A program made the position numbers and the translations under genes. This document shows, piece after piece, positions 17,018-25,077 of a stretch of DNA of 31,840 bases. The stretch is from positions 1-31,840 of the forward strand of contig JBCBZH010000016.1 of NCBI GenBank assembly GCA_039815415.1, read 5' to 3'. Under the pieces are notes generated by a model. That model searched no databases, was not told the DNA's origin, and saw nothing but the letters and a program-made list of their open reading frames with translations. Within the stretch, counting starts at the first letter, position 1. Each line of letters begins with the position of its first letter. The DNA is from JBCBZH01 sp039815415 (lineage in GTDB: Bacteria; Bacteroidota; Rhodothermia; Rhodothermales; Rubricoccaceae).

Positions 17018-17458
17018 CTAGGCGTTGCCGGTGAGCGTGTCGGCGGCGTCGGAGGCGGCATCCTTGGCCGCGTCGGTTGCGTCTGCAGCCGCATCGACGG
17101 CACCAGAGGCCGTGTCAGCGACGGCATCCGCAGCGCTGGAGGCCGTGTCGGTGACCGCCTCGGTGGCGTCAGAGGCCATGTCCGAAGCCTTGCCTGCAAC
17201 GTCGGAGGCCGTGTCGGCAGCGGCGCTGGCCGCATCAGAGGCAGCGTCCTTGGTGCCATCGATGGCATCCGCGGCTTTGCCCATCAGGTCCGTTGCTGTC
17301 TCCTGAGCCTTGTCGGTAAAGTCTTCGACCTTGTCCTTGACCGAGTCCGGGACGGCGTCGGAGATCGCCTCGGCGGCGTCTTCAATCACGTCCTCGGCCT
17401 TCTCGACGAAATCCTTGGCCATCGCGTTGGCCTTGTCTGCGAGTTTCTTGAAGTCCAT
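17018..17458 (-). CDS. Alanine/aspartate-rich LEA-like protein
   Basis: The 146-residue product is low in complexity: Ala, Asp, Lys, Thr, Ser and Val dominate from about residue 60 on (repeats such as DAASDAAS, DTASDVAGKASDMASDA, AADATDAAKDAASDA). The N-terminal third (MDFKKLADKANAMAKDFVEK, then AEDVIEDAAEA) is a regular amphipathic helix. The pattern is that of group 3 LEA-like or apolipoprotein-like proteins, which are disordered or helical and often tied to desiccation or osmotic stress. This is by composition only. No signal peptide is seen. The GCN-rich DNA also gives long open frames on the opposite strand, which I regard as artefacts. Confidence 0.75.
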   Translation of the reverse strand: MDFKKLADKANAMAKDFVEKAEDVIEDAAEAISDAVPDSVKDKVEDFTDKAQETATDLMGKAADAIDGTKDAASDAASAAADTASDVAGKASDMASDATEAVTDTASSAADAVADTASGAVDAAADATDAAKDAASDAADTLTGNA

Positions 17459-17528
17459 GTGGGGAGGGGTAGAGTGGGCAGTCAATCTACAGACGGCGAT
17501 CCCGCCGGCTCGTTCCGGCAGAAGGCGT

Positions 17529-17538
17529 CGAGCTGGCG
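17529..17538. repeat. Single 10-mer repeat downstream of a lipoprotein gene
   Basis: CGAGCTGGCG (TCGAGCTGGCGA when extended) lies 12 bp past the stop of the lipoprotein gene at 17550-18278. Confidence 0.6.
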
Positions 17539-17549
17539 ACTTGGATGGA

Positions 17550-18278
17550 CTACCGATCCCGGTGCGCTCGGTCGTAGGCCCGCCGCGAGTCTCGATAGTC
17601 CCGCTCGAAGCGGTTGACGATGCGCTGGGCGGTGTAGTCGGCGAGGCGGTTCAGGCCCATTGCCATCTCTTCCGGCGTCAGGTTCGCGAGAGCACGTCCG
17701 GTGATGACGTTGCCGAGCGCTGCGGGCATCCCGAAGAACGTGCCATCGAGGATCTCCCGCTCGCGCAGATGGGCGTGCCAGTACTCGCGGCCGGTCGCGC
17801 CATCGAGAAAGAGGATTTCGCCCTCCAGTACGAAGTAGGTGTCGCCTTCGAAGGAGTCAGCCACCAGTGCGTAGTCGAAGATGCGGAGGTCAAGGACGTA
17901 TCTGGCCTCATCGAGCCGGGGCGCAGGGTCGAAGCGGAGGCGCTGGGCCGTGCGGGCGAGCACCTGCCGCGCGATGCGGTCGGCCACGTCCACCTGAGCC
18001 ACCACGCTGTCCAGCCGGGCCTGCGCCCGCCGGGCCTGCTTGCGCTTGTGGATGGCGGTGCCCACACGCACCGCGGACCCGATGGGGTCGTACAGGTCAA
18101 TGCCCGCCTCGGCAGGGTGACCAGACTGCACGCGCGGAGCTGGCGGAATGGCGGCCGCGATGGCAATGGGCTCGCCTTCGACAGCCACCTCGTGGAGCGC
18201 ATGCGAGGATCCGCACCCGCTGGCAGCGAGAGCCACCAGCGCGACGAGAGCGAGACGAATGGGGGACGCGTGGAACAC
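17550..18278 (-). CDS. Hypothetical lipoprotein (242 aa)
   Basis: The protein has a lipoprotein signal ending ASGC (Cys22). A positively charged amphipathic region (HKRKQARRAQARLDSVVAQV) is followed by a beta-rich segment (YVLDLRIFDYALVADSFEG, then DTYFVLEGEILFLDGATG, REYWHAHLRERE). This resembles the core of periplasmic auxiliary lipoproteins (for example ABC-transport auxiliary or LptE-like folds), but I cannot place it in a family. The C-terminus is helical and charged (QRIVNRFERDYRDSRRAYDR). It reads divergently from the ferredoxin gene. Confidence 0.7.
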   Translation of the reverse strand: MFHASPIRLALVALVALAASGCGSSHALHEVAVEGEPIAIAAAIPPAPRVQSGHPAEAGIDLYDPIGSAVRVGTAIHKRKQARRAQARLDSVVAQVDVADRIARQVLARTAQRLRFDPAPRLDEARYVLDLRIFDYALVADSFEGDTYFVLEGEILFLDGATGREYWHAHLREREILDGTFFGMPAALGNVITGRALANLTPEEMAMGLNRLADYTAQRIVNRFERDYRDSRRAYDRAHRDR

Positions 18279-18349
18279 GGCTGTACAGTCTGGGTGAACG
18301 GGCTAGTTTAGCCGCCCGCCCGCTTCTCTCGGTAACGCCCGCTCTGGTC

Positions 18350-18712
18350 ATGCCCTACGTCGTCGCCCAGCCCTGCATCAACTGCAAGCACACCGATTGC
18401 GTGGAGGTGTGCCCCGTGGATTGCTTCTATGAGGGGCCGAACTTCCTCGTCATCCACCCAGACGAGTGCATCGACTGCAACGCCTGCGTGCCGGTCTGCC
18501 CCGTGGAGGCCATCTACGCCGATGATGAGCTGCCCGCAAAGTGGGAGCACTACACGCAGTGGAACGAGTACCTCGCCAACCAGTGGCAGCAGCTCGGCTA
18601 CAACATCACCGAGAAAAAGGACGCGCTTCCAACCGCCGAGGAAGCTGCTGTACCTCCGCAGTCCGAGACCAAGAACGAGGAGGACATCCTGACCTGGGAG
18701 GGGGCGGAGTAG
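18350..18712 (+). CDS. fdxA: 7Fe ferredoxin ([3Fe-4S][4Fe-4S])
   Basis: The small electron-transfer protein (120 residues) closely follows Azotobacter ferredoxin I, including CKHTDCVEVCPVDCFYEGPN and HPDECIDCNAC. Cys9, Cys17 and Cys50 are placed to hold the [3Fe-4S] cluster. Cys21, 40, 43 and 46 hold the [4Fe-4S] cluster. Cys12 and Cys25 correspond to the extra cysteines of the family. The usual C-terminal extension (NITEKKDALPTAEEA) is also present. The ATG at 18350 gives the canonical MPYVVAQPCI start; the longer open frame upstream is antisense to the lipoprotein gene. The partner enzyme is not evident. Confidence 0.95.
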   Translation: MPYVVAQPCINCKHTDCVEVCPVDCFYEGPNFLVIHPDECIDCNACVPVCPVEAIYADDELPAKWEHYTQWNEYLANQWQQLGYNITEKKDALPTAEEAAVPPQSETKNEEDILTWEGAE

Positions 18713-18769
18713 CCCGTTTCTCGGTCGCCATCGCGAGGATTCTATTCCTGTTTTGTGGCATTGGCCAAC

Positions 18770-19138
18770 ATGAGTGACGATCCGATCCTTGCACGTGAGG
18801 CCGAACTCCTCAAAGCAATGGCCTCAAACGATGTTGAGGCGCTCGATGATCTTCTCGACGACGATCTCGTGTTCACAGGCCTGGGCGGGGTGGTACTTAG
18901 CAAGCAGGACGACCTCGAAGCACATCGAGCCCGCCGTCTCCGATTGACTCGGGTGGAACCGAGCGGCCAGCGCGTCCTTCGATATGGCGCGACAGCCGTA
19001 GTCAATGTGCTCTTGGATATGACAGGGACGTTCGGGGGAGACCCGTTTGAGGGGGCCTTTCGATACACACGTGTCTGGCACGATCGAGGGGGCAACTGGC
19101 GTGTCGTCGCGGGTCACATGAGTGCAGCGGAGCGATAG
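18770..19138 (+). CDS. NTF2-like (SnoaL/DUF4440-type) small protein
   Basis: The 122-residue product fits the nuclear-transport-factor-2-like fold found in DUF4440 and SnoaL-like proteins. It starts with an alpha helix (AREAELLKAMASNDVEALDDLL), then DDDLVFTGLGGVVLSKQDDL, and ends with RYTRVWHDRGGNWRVVAGHMS, the classic C-terminal strand pattern. These proteins may be small enzymes, binding domains or subunits; sequence does not tell which. ATG at 18770 is preferred over the in-frame GTG at 18755. The gap from fdxA is about 57 bp, so co-transcription is possible. Confidence 0.85.
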   Translation: MSDDPILAREAELLKAMASNDVEALDDLLDDDLVFTGLGGVVLSKQDDLEAHRARRLRLTRVEPSGQRVLRYGATAVVNVLLDMTGTFGGDPFEGAFRYTRVWHDRGGNWRVVAGHMSAAER

Positions 19139-19179
19139 CCGTTGCAAAGGGAGTTTGACCCTGAAGTCGCACTGAGGAA

Positions 19180-20142
19180 TCAGCCGAGCACGCGCCGAAC
19201 CTGAGCCACGCGCTCCTCAACGCTCCCCGTGACGACCGTGTACGGAATGCCCCGGATGGTCAGGTCGTTGCGGATGGCGCCGTCCATGTACTGCTGCACC
19301 TGCGGGTGAACGCGCGTGCCGTCCTGCTCGAAGGGAATGTCCGGCGCGCAGAGCAGCGACACGTCGTAGCGGTCGCGGCACTGGTTCGCCAGCTCGATCA
19401 CGCGCGGCGGGCAGGTGCCGTGGAAGAAGAAGGCGTACTGCTGCGTGGTGATGGCGTTGGTGTCCACGAACACATAGCGGCTGGCCTTCAGCAGAGCGGC
19501 CTCCTCAAGCTGACGATGGCCCTCCACGATCTCGACGTAGTCGGCCAGCGGCAGGTCGCCGCCGCGCGCCTCCCAGAGGGTCCGCCCGTACTCCTCCACG
19601 TACGCCGTCTCATATGTCTTCGCGAGGGCCTTCATCAGCGTGCTCTTGCCCGAGGACTCGGCGCCATACGCCGCCACCAGCTCGATGAAATGGGCATAGA
19701 CGCGTGGGTCGAGCTGGTGGCGGTGGGCGTGGACATCCGCTCGGATGGCCGTTCCGGACGTGGGCACGCGCGGGCGGCCCGGGTCCACGGCGACATGCGC
19801 GCAGCCGAGGACCTCCGCCAGCCCAGGGCCGTAGCTCTCGCTCGTGAACACGGCATCGACGGGCACGGGAAGCTTCGATTTCGTGAACGCGCGCTGCTCA
19901 GCGTCAGGAGCGTCGTCGTGCGGCACCTCGTCGGGCCCGAAGGCGAGCACCTCTACATCGGGGTAGAGCGTCCGAATCCAGCGCTCCCGCACGGCGGCGG
20001 GCATCTCAGATGGCTCCGGGTTCGCCCACGTCATCACCGTCACGTGATCGCACGCCGCCAGCGCGGTGTCAATGACGAGCTGGTGCCCTCGGTGCAGGGG
20101 GCAGAACTTCCCGACGACGAGCCCGCGTGTGTACTCACTCAT
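19180..20142 (-). CDS. nadR: Bifunctional NMN adenylyltransferase / nicotinamide riboside kinase (NadR-type)
   Basis: NadR converts NMN to NAD and phosphorylates nicotinamide riboside. The 320-residue protein has the nucleotidyltransferase domain with VGKFCPLHRGH (HxGH at 17-20) and PTSGTAIR (127-134), then a P-loop kinase domain with GAESSGKST (160-168). The family usually has GPESSGKT/S, so the second P-loop residue is Ala here. There is no N-terminal helix-turn-helix repressor domain as in enteric NadR, so it is probably not a transcriptional regulator. It overlaps pnuC by 4 bp (ATGA). It contains one exact dispersed repeat (19387, in the extended TCGCCAGCTCGA form) in its coding sequence. 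Confidence 0.93.
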   Translation of the reverse strand: MSEYTRGLVVGKFCPLHRGHQLVIDTALAACDHVTVMTWANPEPSEMPAAVRERWIRTLYPDVEVLAFGPDEVPHDDAPDAEQRAFTKSKLPVPVDAVFTSESYGPGLAEVLGCAHVAVDPGRPRVPTSGTAIRADVHAHRHQLDPRVYAHFIELVAAYGAESSGKSTLMKALAKTYETAYVEEYGRTLWEARGGDLPLADYVEIVEGHRQLEEAALLKASRYVFVDTNAITTQQYAFFFHGTCPPRVIELANQCRDRYDVSLLCAPDIPFEQDGTRVHPQVQQYMDGAIRNDLTIRGIPYTVVTGSVEERVAQVRRVLG

Positions 20143-20741
20143 GCCAACGCTGGAGCAAGTGCGGCATCCTGGTGGGTGTAGATCCGCCTCCATCCGATCA
20201 GCCCCTGAATGCACAGCATCAACAGGAAAGCATACACCGCAGAGGTAATCCAGAGCCCCTTCGAGGCGTACACGATCACCGCTACGACATCGACCGTGAT
20301 CCAGATGGGCCAGTGGTCCAGGATGCGCCGCATCATCAGGAGTTGGGCCACGACGCTGCCGCCGAGGATGAACGAGTCGGCGTAGGGAAGGGCCGCATCG
20401 GTGAACTGGCCGAAGAGCGTCCCGAAGAACACCGCCGCGCCCAGCACGGCGACGGCCGCAAGAACGCGCTGGCGTGGCGTGAGCGTTGAGATCGGCAGCT
20501 CGGTGCCGCCCGCTCCGCCGTGGAGCCACGACCACCAGCCCGTGACGCAGGTCCCGAAGAAAAACACCTGCAGCACCACGTCGGCGTAGAGCTTGGCGCC
20601 GAAGAAAATGATGGCGAACAGCGTGACCGCCACCATGCCCGTCCACCACGTATGCACGCTGTTGCGCCGTGCCGCATACACCGAGGCGAGCAGGAACGCG
20701 TTGCCTGCAATTTCGAGGGCTGGCAGGTCGGAGAGCGACAT
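20139..20741 (-). CDS. pnuC: Nicotinamide riboside transporter PnuC
   Basis: PnuC carries nicotinamide riboside across the inner membrane. The 200-residue protein has about seven hydrophobic segments and PnuC hallmarks: EIAGNAFLLASVYAARRNS, the tryptophan-rich WWSWLHGG, and PIWITVDVVAVIVYASKGL with the final WRRI segment. Its stop overlaps the nadR start by 4 bp, so transport and phosphorylation plus adenylation of the vitamin are translationally coupled. The 260-bp upstream region (20742-21001) was not seen to hold a riboswitch, but I could not search for one by structure. Confidence 0.93.
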   Translation of the reverse strand: MSLSDLPALEIAGNAFLLASVYAARRNSVHTWWTGMVAVTLFAIIFFGAKLYADVVLQVFFFGTCVTGWWSWLHGGAGGTELPISTLTPRQRVLAAVAVLGAAVFFGTLFGQFTDAALPYADSFILGGSVVAQLLMMRRILDHWPIWITVDVVAVIVYASKGLWITSAVYAFLLMLCIQGLIGWRRIYTHQDAALAPALA

Positions 20742-20961
20742 GGCGGGAAAGCTACGGGTTGGGAGAGTGGGAGTCCCCAGCTCGACGGTTCCCGCTTCGA
20801 GGTAGCGGGTCGTTTGACGTTTGAATGTTCAGCGGTTGGTCGTGCCAGCTTGGCCGGTTCAGCGTGCAGCCAACCGAGCAACGTCAACCCTCAAGCCGCC
20901 TTGTTCCTTAGCTCGAGGCACACCGGTCGAGCTGGCGAAATACAACCCTGAGCAGCATCTT

Positions 20962-20989
20962 CCCCAATCCCCAATCCCCAATCCCCAAT
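20962..20989. repeat. CCCCAAT heptamer x4 (G-quadruplex motif on the minus strand)
   Basis: Four exact tandem copies of CCCCAAT are followed by CCC. The minus strand reads GGGG-ATT four times, a textbook four-tract G-quadruplex pattern with 3-nt loops. It ends 12 bp before the GTG start of the ATP-grasp gene. The same heptamer (CCCCA(A/G)T) is the known STRR unit of heterocystous cyanobacteria. Confidence 0.8.
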
Positions 20990-21001
20990 CCCGAACCGCC
21001 C

Positions 21002-21880
21002 GTGCCCCGACGCTGCGCCTTCCTCTCCATGGACTCGCTCGATGACTTCCATGTCTACGACGAGTTGGCGATTCCCCATCTCAACGCGCTCGGCTGGTCC
21101 GTCGAGGCGGTCTCGTGGCGTACCGACGTGGACTGGAGCCAGTACGAGGTCGTCGTCATCCGCTCGCCGTGGGACTATCAGGACGAGCCCGAAGCGTTCA
21201 TGGACGCCCTCGAGCGGATCGACAGCGCGACGCGCCTCGAGAACGGGCTGGCGGTCGTCCAATGGAACTTCGACAAGACCTATCTCCGCGATCTGGCTGA
21301 CCGGGGCGTGCCCATCGTCCCGACGGGCTGGCTGGACCGCCTGAGCCCCCATGTGGTGTCTGAGCTGTTCGATGCCTTCGGCGCCGAGGAGATCGTCATA
21401 AAGCCCACGGTCAGTGCCAACGCGGACGGGACGTTCCGGCTGCACCGCGACGATACCGATCGCCAGCTTGAGGCCGTCGACGAGCTGGCGGGCCGAGCCG
21501 TGATGGTGCAGCCCTTCGTGCCGAGCGTGGTGGAGGAGGGCGAGTACTCGGTGTTCGCGTTCAATGGGGAGATCAGCCATACGATTCTGAAAGTCCCCGC
21601 GTCGGGCGACTTCCGGGTGCAAGAGGAGCATGGTGGCGAGGTGCTCTCTGTCGAGCCGGAGGCGTCCTTGCTGGAGGCGACCGACCTCGCGCTGGCGGCG
21701 GTCACGGAGGTCGCCGGGGAGACGCTGCTCTACGCCCGCGCCGATCTCGTCCGATGGGAGGAGGGTTGGGCCGTGATGGAGATGGAGCTGATCGAGCCGT
21801 CGCTCTACTTCGCCCACGGGGAGGGCTCCGCCGCGCACTTCGCGCGAGCGTTGAATGCGCGGATGAGGCCTGTCTCATGA
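21002..21880 (+). CDS. ATP-grasp ligase (RimK/DcsG-like)
   Basis: The 292-residue protein has the layout of ATP-grasp amide or thioester ligases. An N-terminal preATP-grasp Rossmann region (MDSLDDFHVYDEL, then EVVVIRSPWDYQDE) is followed by the ATP-binding strands (EEIVIKPTVSANADGTFRL, VMVQPFVPSVVEEGEYSVFAFNGE) and the metal-binding end (WAVMEMELIEPSLYF), where the conserved Glu-x-x-x-x-Pro segment is clear. It resembles uncharacterised proteins related to the DcsG cycloserine-forming ligase. The substrate is unknown. A GTG at 21002 is used because it keeps the first beta strand (RRCAFLSMD); ATG 21029 would remove it. An unknown small gene follows. Confidence 0.82.
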   Translation: MPRRCAFLSMDSLDDFHVYDELAIPHLNALGWSVEAVSWRTDVDWSQYEVVVIRSPWDYQDEPEAFMDALERIDSATRLENGLAVVQWNFDKTYLRDLADRGVPIVPTGWLDRLSPHVVSELFDAFGAEEIVIKPTVSANADGTFRLHRDDTDRQLEAVDELAGRAVMVQPFVPSVVEEGEYSVFAFNGEISHTILKVPASGDFRVQEEHGGEVLSVEPEASLLEATDLALAAVTEVAGETLLYARADLVRWEEGWAVMEMELIEPSLYFAHGEGSAAHFARALNARMRPVS

Positions 21881-21917
21881 AATCAGATTCGCCAGCTCAG
21901 TACCGCTGTTCGGCGAC

Positions 21918-22313
21918 ATGATCCCAGAATCACTTCATACACGCGAGAATCGAGCCATCCTGACGTTTCTCAGTGGATCGAGCTGTCACTCCGATCTGGC
22001 GTTGCGCCTCTACGAAGCCACGGAGCATCTGGAAGACGCTTCCGAGCACTGCACGGATGTGCAGAACTACGGCTTCGTGGTGCATGAAACGCAGGGAGTG
22101 ATCTTCGCGGCGGCGTGGGGAATGCAAGAGATCGGTTTCCGGCTCGACGCCAAACGGGTGCGCATCGCGCTCGAAACCGGCGTGCGTGCGGTGCCAGAGA
22201 TCGGCCCCGAGTGGGTCGCGTTCGCGCCGTTTCGAGCGGGCGCCCCGGCGATGGACCTGGCATTCTGGGCGACGTGCGCCTATCGGTTCGCCCAAGGAGA
22301 AGATCCGTCCTGA
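21918..22313 (+). CDS. Hypothetical protein (131 aa)
   Basis: No family is recognised. The N-terminal half is helical and polar (RENRAILTFLSGSSCHSDLAL, RLYEATEHLEDASEHC) and the C-terminal half mixes strands and helices (GFVVHETQGVIFAAAWGMQE, AMDLAFWATCAYRF). No signal peptide is evident. It follows the ATP-grasp gene by about 37 bp on the same strand, so the two may be co-transcribed. It converges with the DMT transporter gene, with one dispersed repeat copy (22319) between their ends. It looks like a real gene but is not certain. Confidence 0.6.
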   Translation: MIPESLHTRENRAILTFLSGSSCHSDLALRLYEATEHLEDASEHCTDVQNYGFVVHETQGVIFAAAWGMQEIGFRLDAKRVRIALETGVRAVPEIGPEWVAFAPFRAGAPAMDLAFWATCAYRFAQGEDPS

Positions 22314-22318
22314 TCCCT

Positions 22319-22328
22319 CGAGCTGGCG
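22319..22328. repeat. Dispersed repeat between converging 3' ends
   Basis: CGAGCTGGCG (TCGAGCTGGCGA extended) sits in the 16-bp gap between the stop codons of the 131-residue protein and the DMT transporter. Confidence 0.65.
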
Positions 22329-22329
22329 A

Positions 22330-23190
22330 CTACCGCGCCCGCAGCACCAGCGCGATGCCGCCCAGCGTGGCGACCGACGCCAGCGCGAGGCGCAGCGTGA
22401 TCGGCTCGGCCACAAAGGCGACGCCGCCGAGGGCGGCCAGCACCGGCACGCTCAGCTGAACCGTTGCCGCACTCGACGCCCGCAGCGCCGGGAGCACCGC
22501 GTACCACGCCACGTAGCCCAGACCCGACGTGACCGCGCCGGAGAGCACCGCATAGCCGAGGCCGGTCGCGTCGAGCTGGAGACCGCCGCGCAGCCCGATG
22601 ACTGTCACTAGCGCGAGGCCGAAGGGCACAGCGCGCAGGAAGTTGCCCGCCGATGCGCTGACGGGATCGTCGGCGCCGCGACCACGCAGCGAGTAGACGC
22701 CCCACGCCGCACCGGAGGCGGCCATGAGAAGCGCCGCTCCCAACGGCGGAGCCTCCACACCGGGTGCCACCAGCACCACCAGCCCGCCGAGCGCCAGCGC
22801 CATCCCGACGAGCTGGCGCGCGTTCAGGCGCTCGCCAGCCATCAATCCGGCGCCGATCATTGTGATCTGGACCGCCCCGAACAGGATCAGTGCACCAGTG
22901 CCGGTCGCCAGCGCGAGGTAGGCGAAAGAGAACGCAGCCGCGTACACGAACAGCGCTGCCGCCGAGGCCCAGCTTCCCAGCAGGCGGCCCCGCCGAAGCG
23001 CCACGATGCCCGCCAGCACGAGCGCGCCTGCGCCAATGCGCACCGCCGTGAACGTAGCCGCGTCGATGTCGGTGAACCGCAGCGCCAGCCGGGCGAGCAT
23101 TGAGTTGGCCGCGAACGCCATCATCACGAGGGCCGTCACCGTCAGGACAGCAGCTCGAGAGGTGGGGCGGGGCAGGGGGGACGCAGGCAC
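22330..23190 (-). CDS. DMT superfamily (EamA) transporter
   Basis: The product (286 residues from GTG at 23190; 317 if ATG 23283 is used) has about ten transmembrane segments in two EamA repeats. The first starts at VLTVTALVMMAFAANSMLARLAL, and the second begins near GAALLMAASGAAWGVYSLRGR. Typical signatures include TAVRIGAGALVLAGI, and GVAFVAEPITLRLALASVATLGG near the C-terminus. EamA carriers export metabolites or amino-acid derivatives; the substrate is unknown. I prefer the GTG start because the extra 31 residues of the longer form (PPPVVPSD and so on) are not typical of the family. Confidence 0.87.
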   Translation of the reverse strand: MPASPLPRPTSRAAVLTVTALVMMAFAANSMLARLALRFTDIDAATFTAVRIGAGALVLAGIVALRRGRLLGSWASAAALFVYAAAFSFAYLALATGTGALILFGAVQITMIGAGLMAGERLNARQLVGMALALGGLVVLVAPGVEAPPLGAALLMAASGAAWGVYSLRGRGADDPVSASAGNFLRAVPFGLALVTVIGLRGGLQLDATGLGYAVLSGAVTSGLGYVAWYAVLPALRASSAATVQLSVPVLAALGGVAFVAEPITLRLALASVATLGGIALVLRAR

Positions 23191-23346
23191 GTCCGAGGGT
23201 ACGACCGGAGGCGGTTGGCTGCAGGCAGCGAGCCATGAGCATCGCCCGCTTGAGCGCCGTGCCTCGAGCGGGCGACTCAGCAACCCGTCGGCACTTTGCG
23301 CCTGTGAACGGCGTTAACCTCGTGCGCCCGATTCCCACCATGCCCG

Positions 23347-25074
23347 ATGGAGCACACCCCGATCCCGCCCGACACCGACCGCGCCACGCTCGACGCTGCG
23401 CTGGCGGACCTCGATGCGCACAAGACCGAGTGGGCCCGGCTGCCGCTGGCCAGCAAGCGCGAGATGCTCCGGGGCGTTCACCAGCGCGTAGGAGAGGTCG
23501 CCGAACGTTGGGCGACGGCGGTGTCGCGTGCTAAAGAGCTTCCGCTGGACTCACCGCTTCGGAGTGAGGCGTGGCTGCCGGGGCCGTGGGGCGTGATGAT
23601 GTACTGCGATGCCCTCGGACGTACCCTCGCCCATGTGGAGGCCGGAACGCTGCACGAGCTGGTGGAGGGCAAGGCGCGCCAGCGACCGGGTGGACAGACC
23701 GTGGTCCGTGTCTACCCGGATACGCGCTACGACCAGATCCTGTCGAGTGGCTTCACCGTCGATGTCTGGATGGAGCCGGGCGTGACGCCGGAGATGCTCC
23801 CGGACACGATGGCGACGTTCTACCGGGAGGAGGACCCCGAGGGGGCCGTCGGGCTGGTGCTGGGTGCGGGCAACATCGCATCCATCGCGCCGCTCGATGT
23901 GCTCTACAAGCTCTACGCCGAGGGCAGCGTCTGCATCCTCAAGATGAACCCGGTCAATAGCTACCTCGGGCCGCTGTTCGAGGAGGTGTTCGCTGAGTTC
24001 GTCGAGGCCGGGTACCTGCGCTTTGCGTACGGTGGCGTGGACGTGGGTGTGTATCTCACACGCCACGACGCCATCGACGAGATCCACGTGACCGGCAGCG
24101 AGGCCACGCACGACGCCATCGTGTACGGGACGGGACCCGACGGAGCCGCACGCAAGGAGCGCGACGAGCCGGAAATTGACATTCCGGTGACGAGCGAGTT
24201 GGGCGGCGTCTCGCCCATCCTCGTGGTGCCGGGCGACTGGAGCGAACCAGACCTCGACTTCCAGGCTGAGCACGTCGCGACCATGCGGACCTTCAACGGA
24301 GGGTTCAACTGCATCTCGGGCCAGGTTCTGGTGCTTCCCGAAGACTGGCCTCAGCGCGAGGCCTTCCTCGAGGCCATCCGCGAGGTGTTCCGCGAGCTTC
24401 CCGAGCGCACGGCCTATTACCCCGGTTCGGAGGAGCGCATGGCGGCCGTCGATGCCGCCTACCCCGAGACCGAGCACATTGGCATCCACCGGCTTGTGGA
24501 CGTGACGCTGGAGACAGGCGAGTACGCCTTCCAGACCGAGTTCTTCGGTGATGCTCTGGCGGTCCTCACGCTGCCCGGCGGCGGAGACGACCAGGATCCT
24601 GCCGACTGGCTCCGCCGCGCCGTCGACTTCGCCAATCATCGGCTCCGAGGCACCCTCAGCGCCAACATCCTCGCGCACCCGCGCACCCTCCGCCAGCTCG
24701 GCGACCGCCTCGAGGACGAGCTGGCGCGCCTCCGCTATGGGTCGGTGAACGTGAACGTGTGGGGGACGGGCTTCATGCTGCCACAGGCCTCCTGGGGAGC
24801 GTACCCCGGCCACACCCGCGACGACATCCAGAGCGGCATGGGCATCGTCCACAACGCGCTGCTGTTCTCACGCCCTCAGAAGAGCGTGAGCACGGGTCCT
24901 TTCGCGCCGTTCCCGCGGTCACTCCTTCTGGGCGAAACCCATGCGGCGCCCCGGCCGCCGTGGTTCGTCACCAACGAGACCGGCGCCGTCACGGCGCAGC
25001 GGTGGACCGATCTGGTGGCCAATCCAAGTCCGCTCAAGCTGCCAGGACTGCTGTCCTCGGCCCTTCGGGGCTGA
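23347..25074 (+). CDS. Aldehyde dehydrogenase family protein, long form (575 aa)
   Basis: The protein is a member of the ALDH superfamily, NAD(P)-dependent oxidoreductases of aldehydes. It shows the cofactor and active-site landmarks: GLVLGAGNIASIAP (169-182), VTGSEATHD (248-256), SELGG with Glu284, and a catalytic-type cysteine in the motif FNCISGQ (Cys322). The usual motif is GQxC, so the residue context differs. At 575 residues it is about 80 longer than typical ALDHs, with extra segments near 100-160 and a C-terminal extension. Substrate cannot be told. It is convergent with the RiPP-like operon, only 3 bp between stops. Confidence 0.88.
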   Translation: MEHTPIPPDTDRATLDAALADLDAHKTEWARLPLASKREMLRGVHQRVGEVAERWATAVSRAKELPLDSPLRSEAWLPGPWGVMMYCDALGRTLAHVEAGTLHELVEGKARQRPGGQTVVRVYPDTRYDQILSSGFTVDVWMEPGVTPEMLPDTMATFYREEDPEGAVGLVLGAGNIASIAPLDVLYKLYAEGSVCILKMNPVNSYLGPLFEEVFAEFVEAGYLRFAYGGVDVGVYLTRHDAIDEIHVTGSEATHDAIVYGTGPDGAARKERDEPEIDIPVTSELGGVSPILVVPGDWSEPDLDFQAEHVATMRTFNGGFNCISGQVLVLPEDWPQREAFLEAIREVFRELPERTAYYPGSEERMAAVDAAYPETEHIGIHRLVDVTLETGEYAFQTEFFGDALAVLTLPGGGDDQDPADWLRRAVDFANHRLRGTLSANILAHPRTLRQLGDRLEDELARLRYGSVNVNVWGTGFMLPQASWGAYPGHTRDDIQSGMGIVHNALLFSRPQKSVSTGPFAPFPRSLLLGETHAAPRPPWFVTNETGAVTAQRWTDLVANPSPLKLPGLLSSALRG

Positions 25075-25077
25075 GCC

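Noticed and set aside
17310..18311. + strand frame of 333 codons over the LEA-like and lipoprotein genes
   Set aside because: Spans two real minus-strand genes and their gap; no motif.
23551..24852. Minus-strand frame of 433 codons over the aldehyde dehydrogenase gene
   Set aside because: Antisense shadow; His/Val/Leu-rich.
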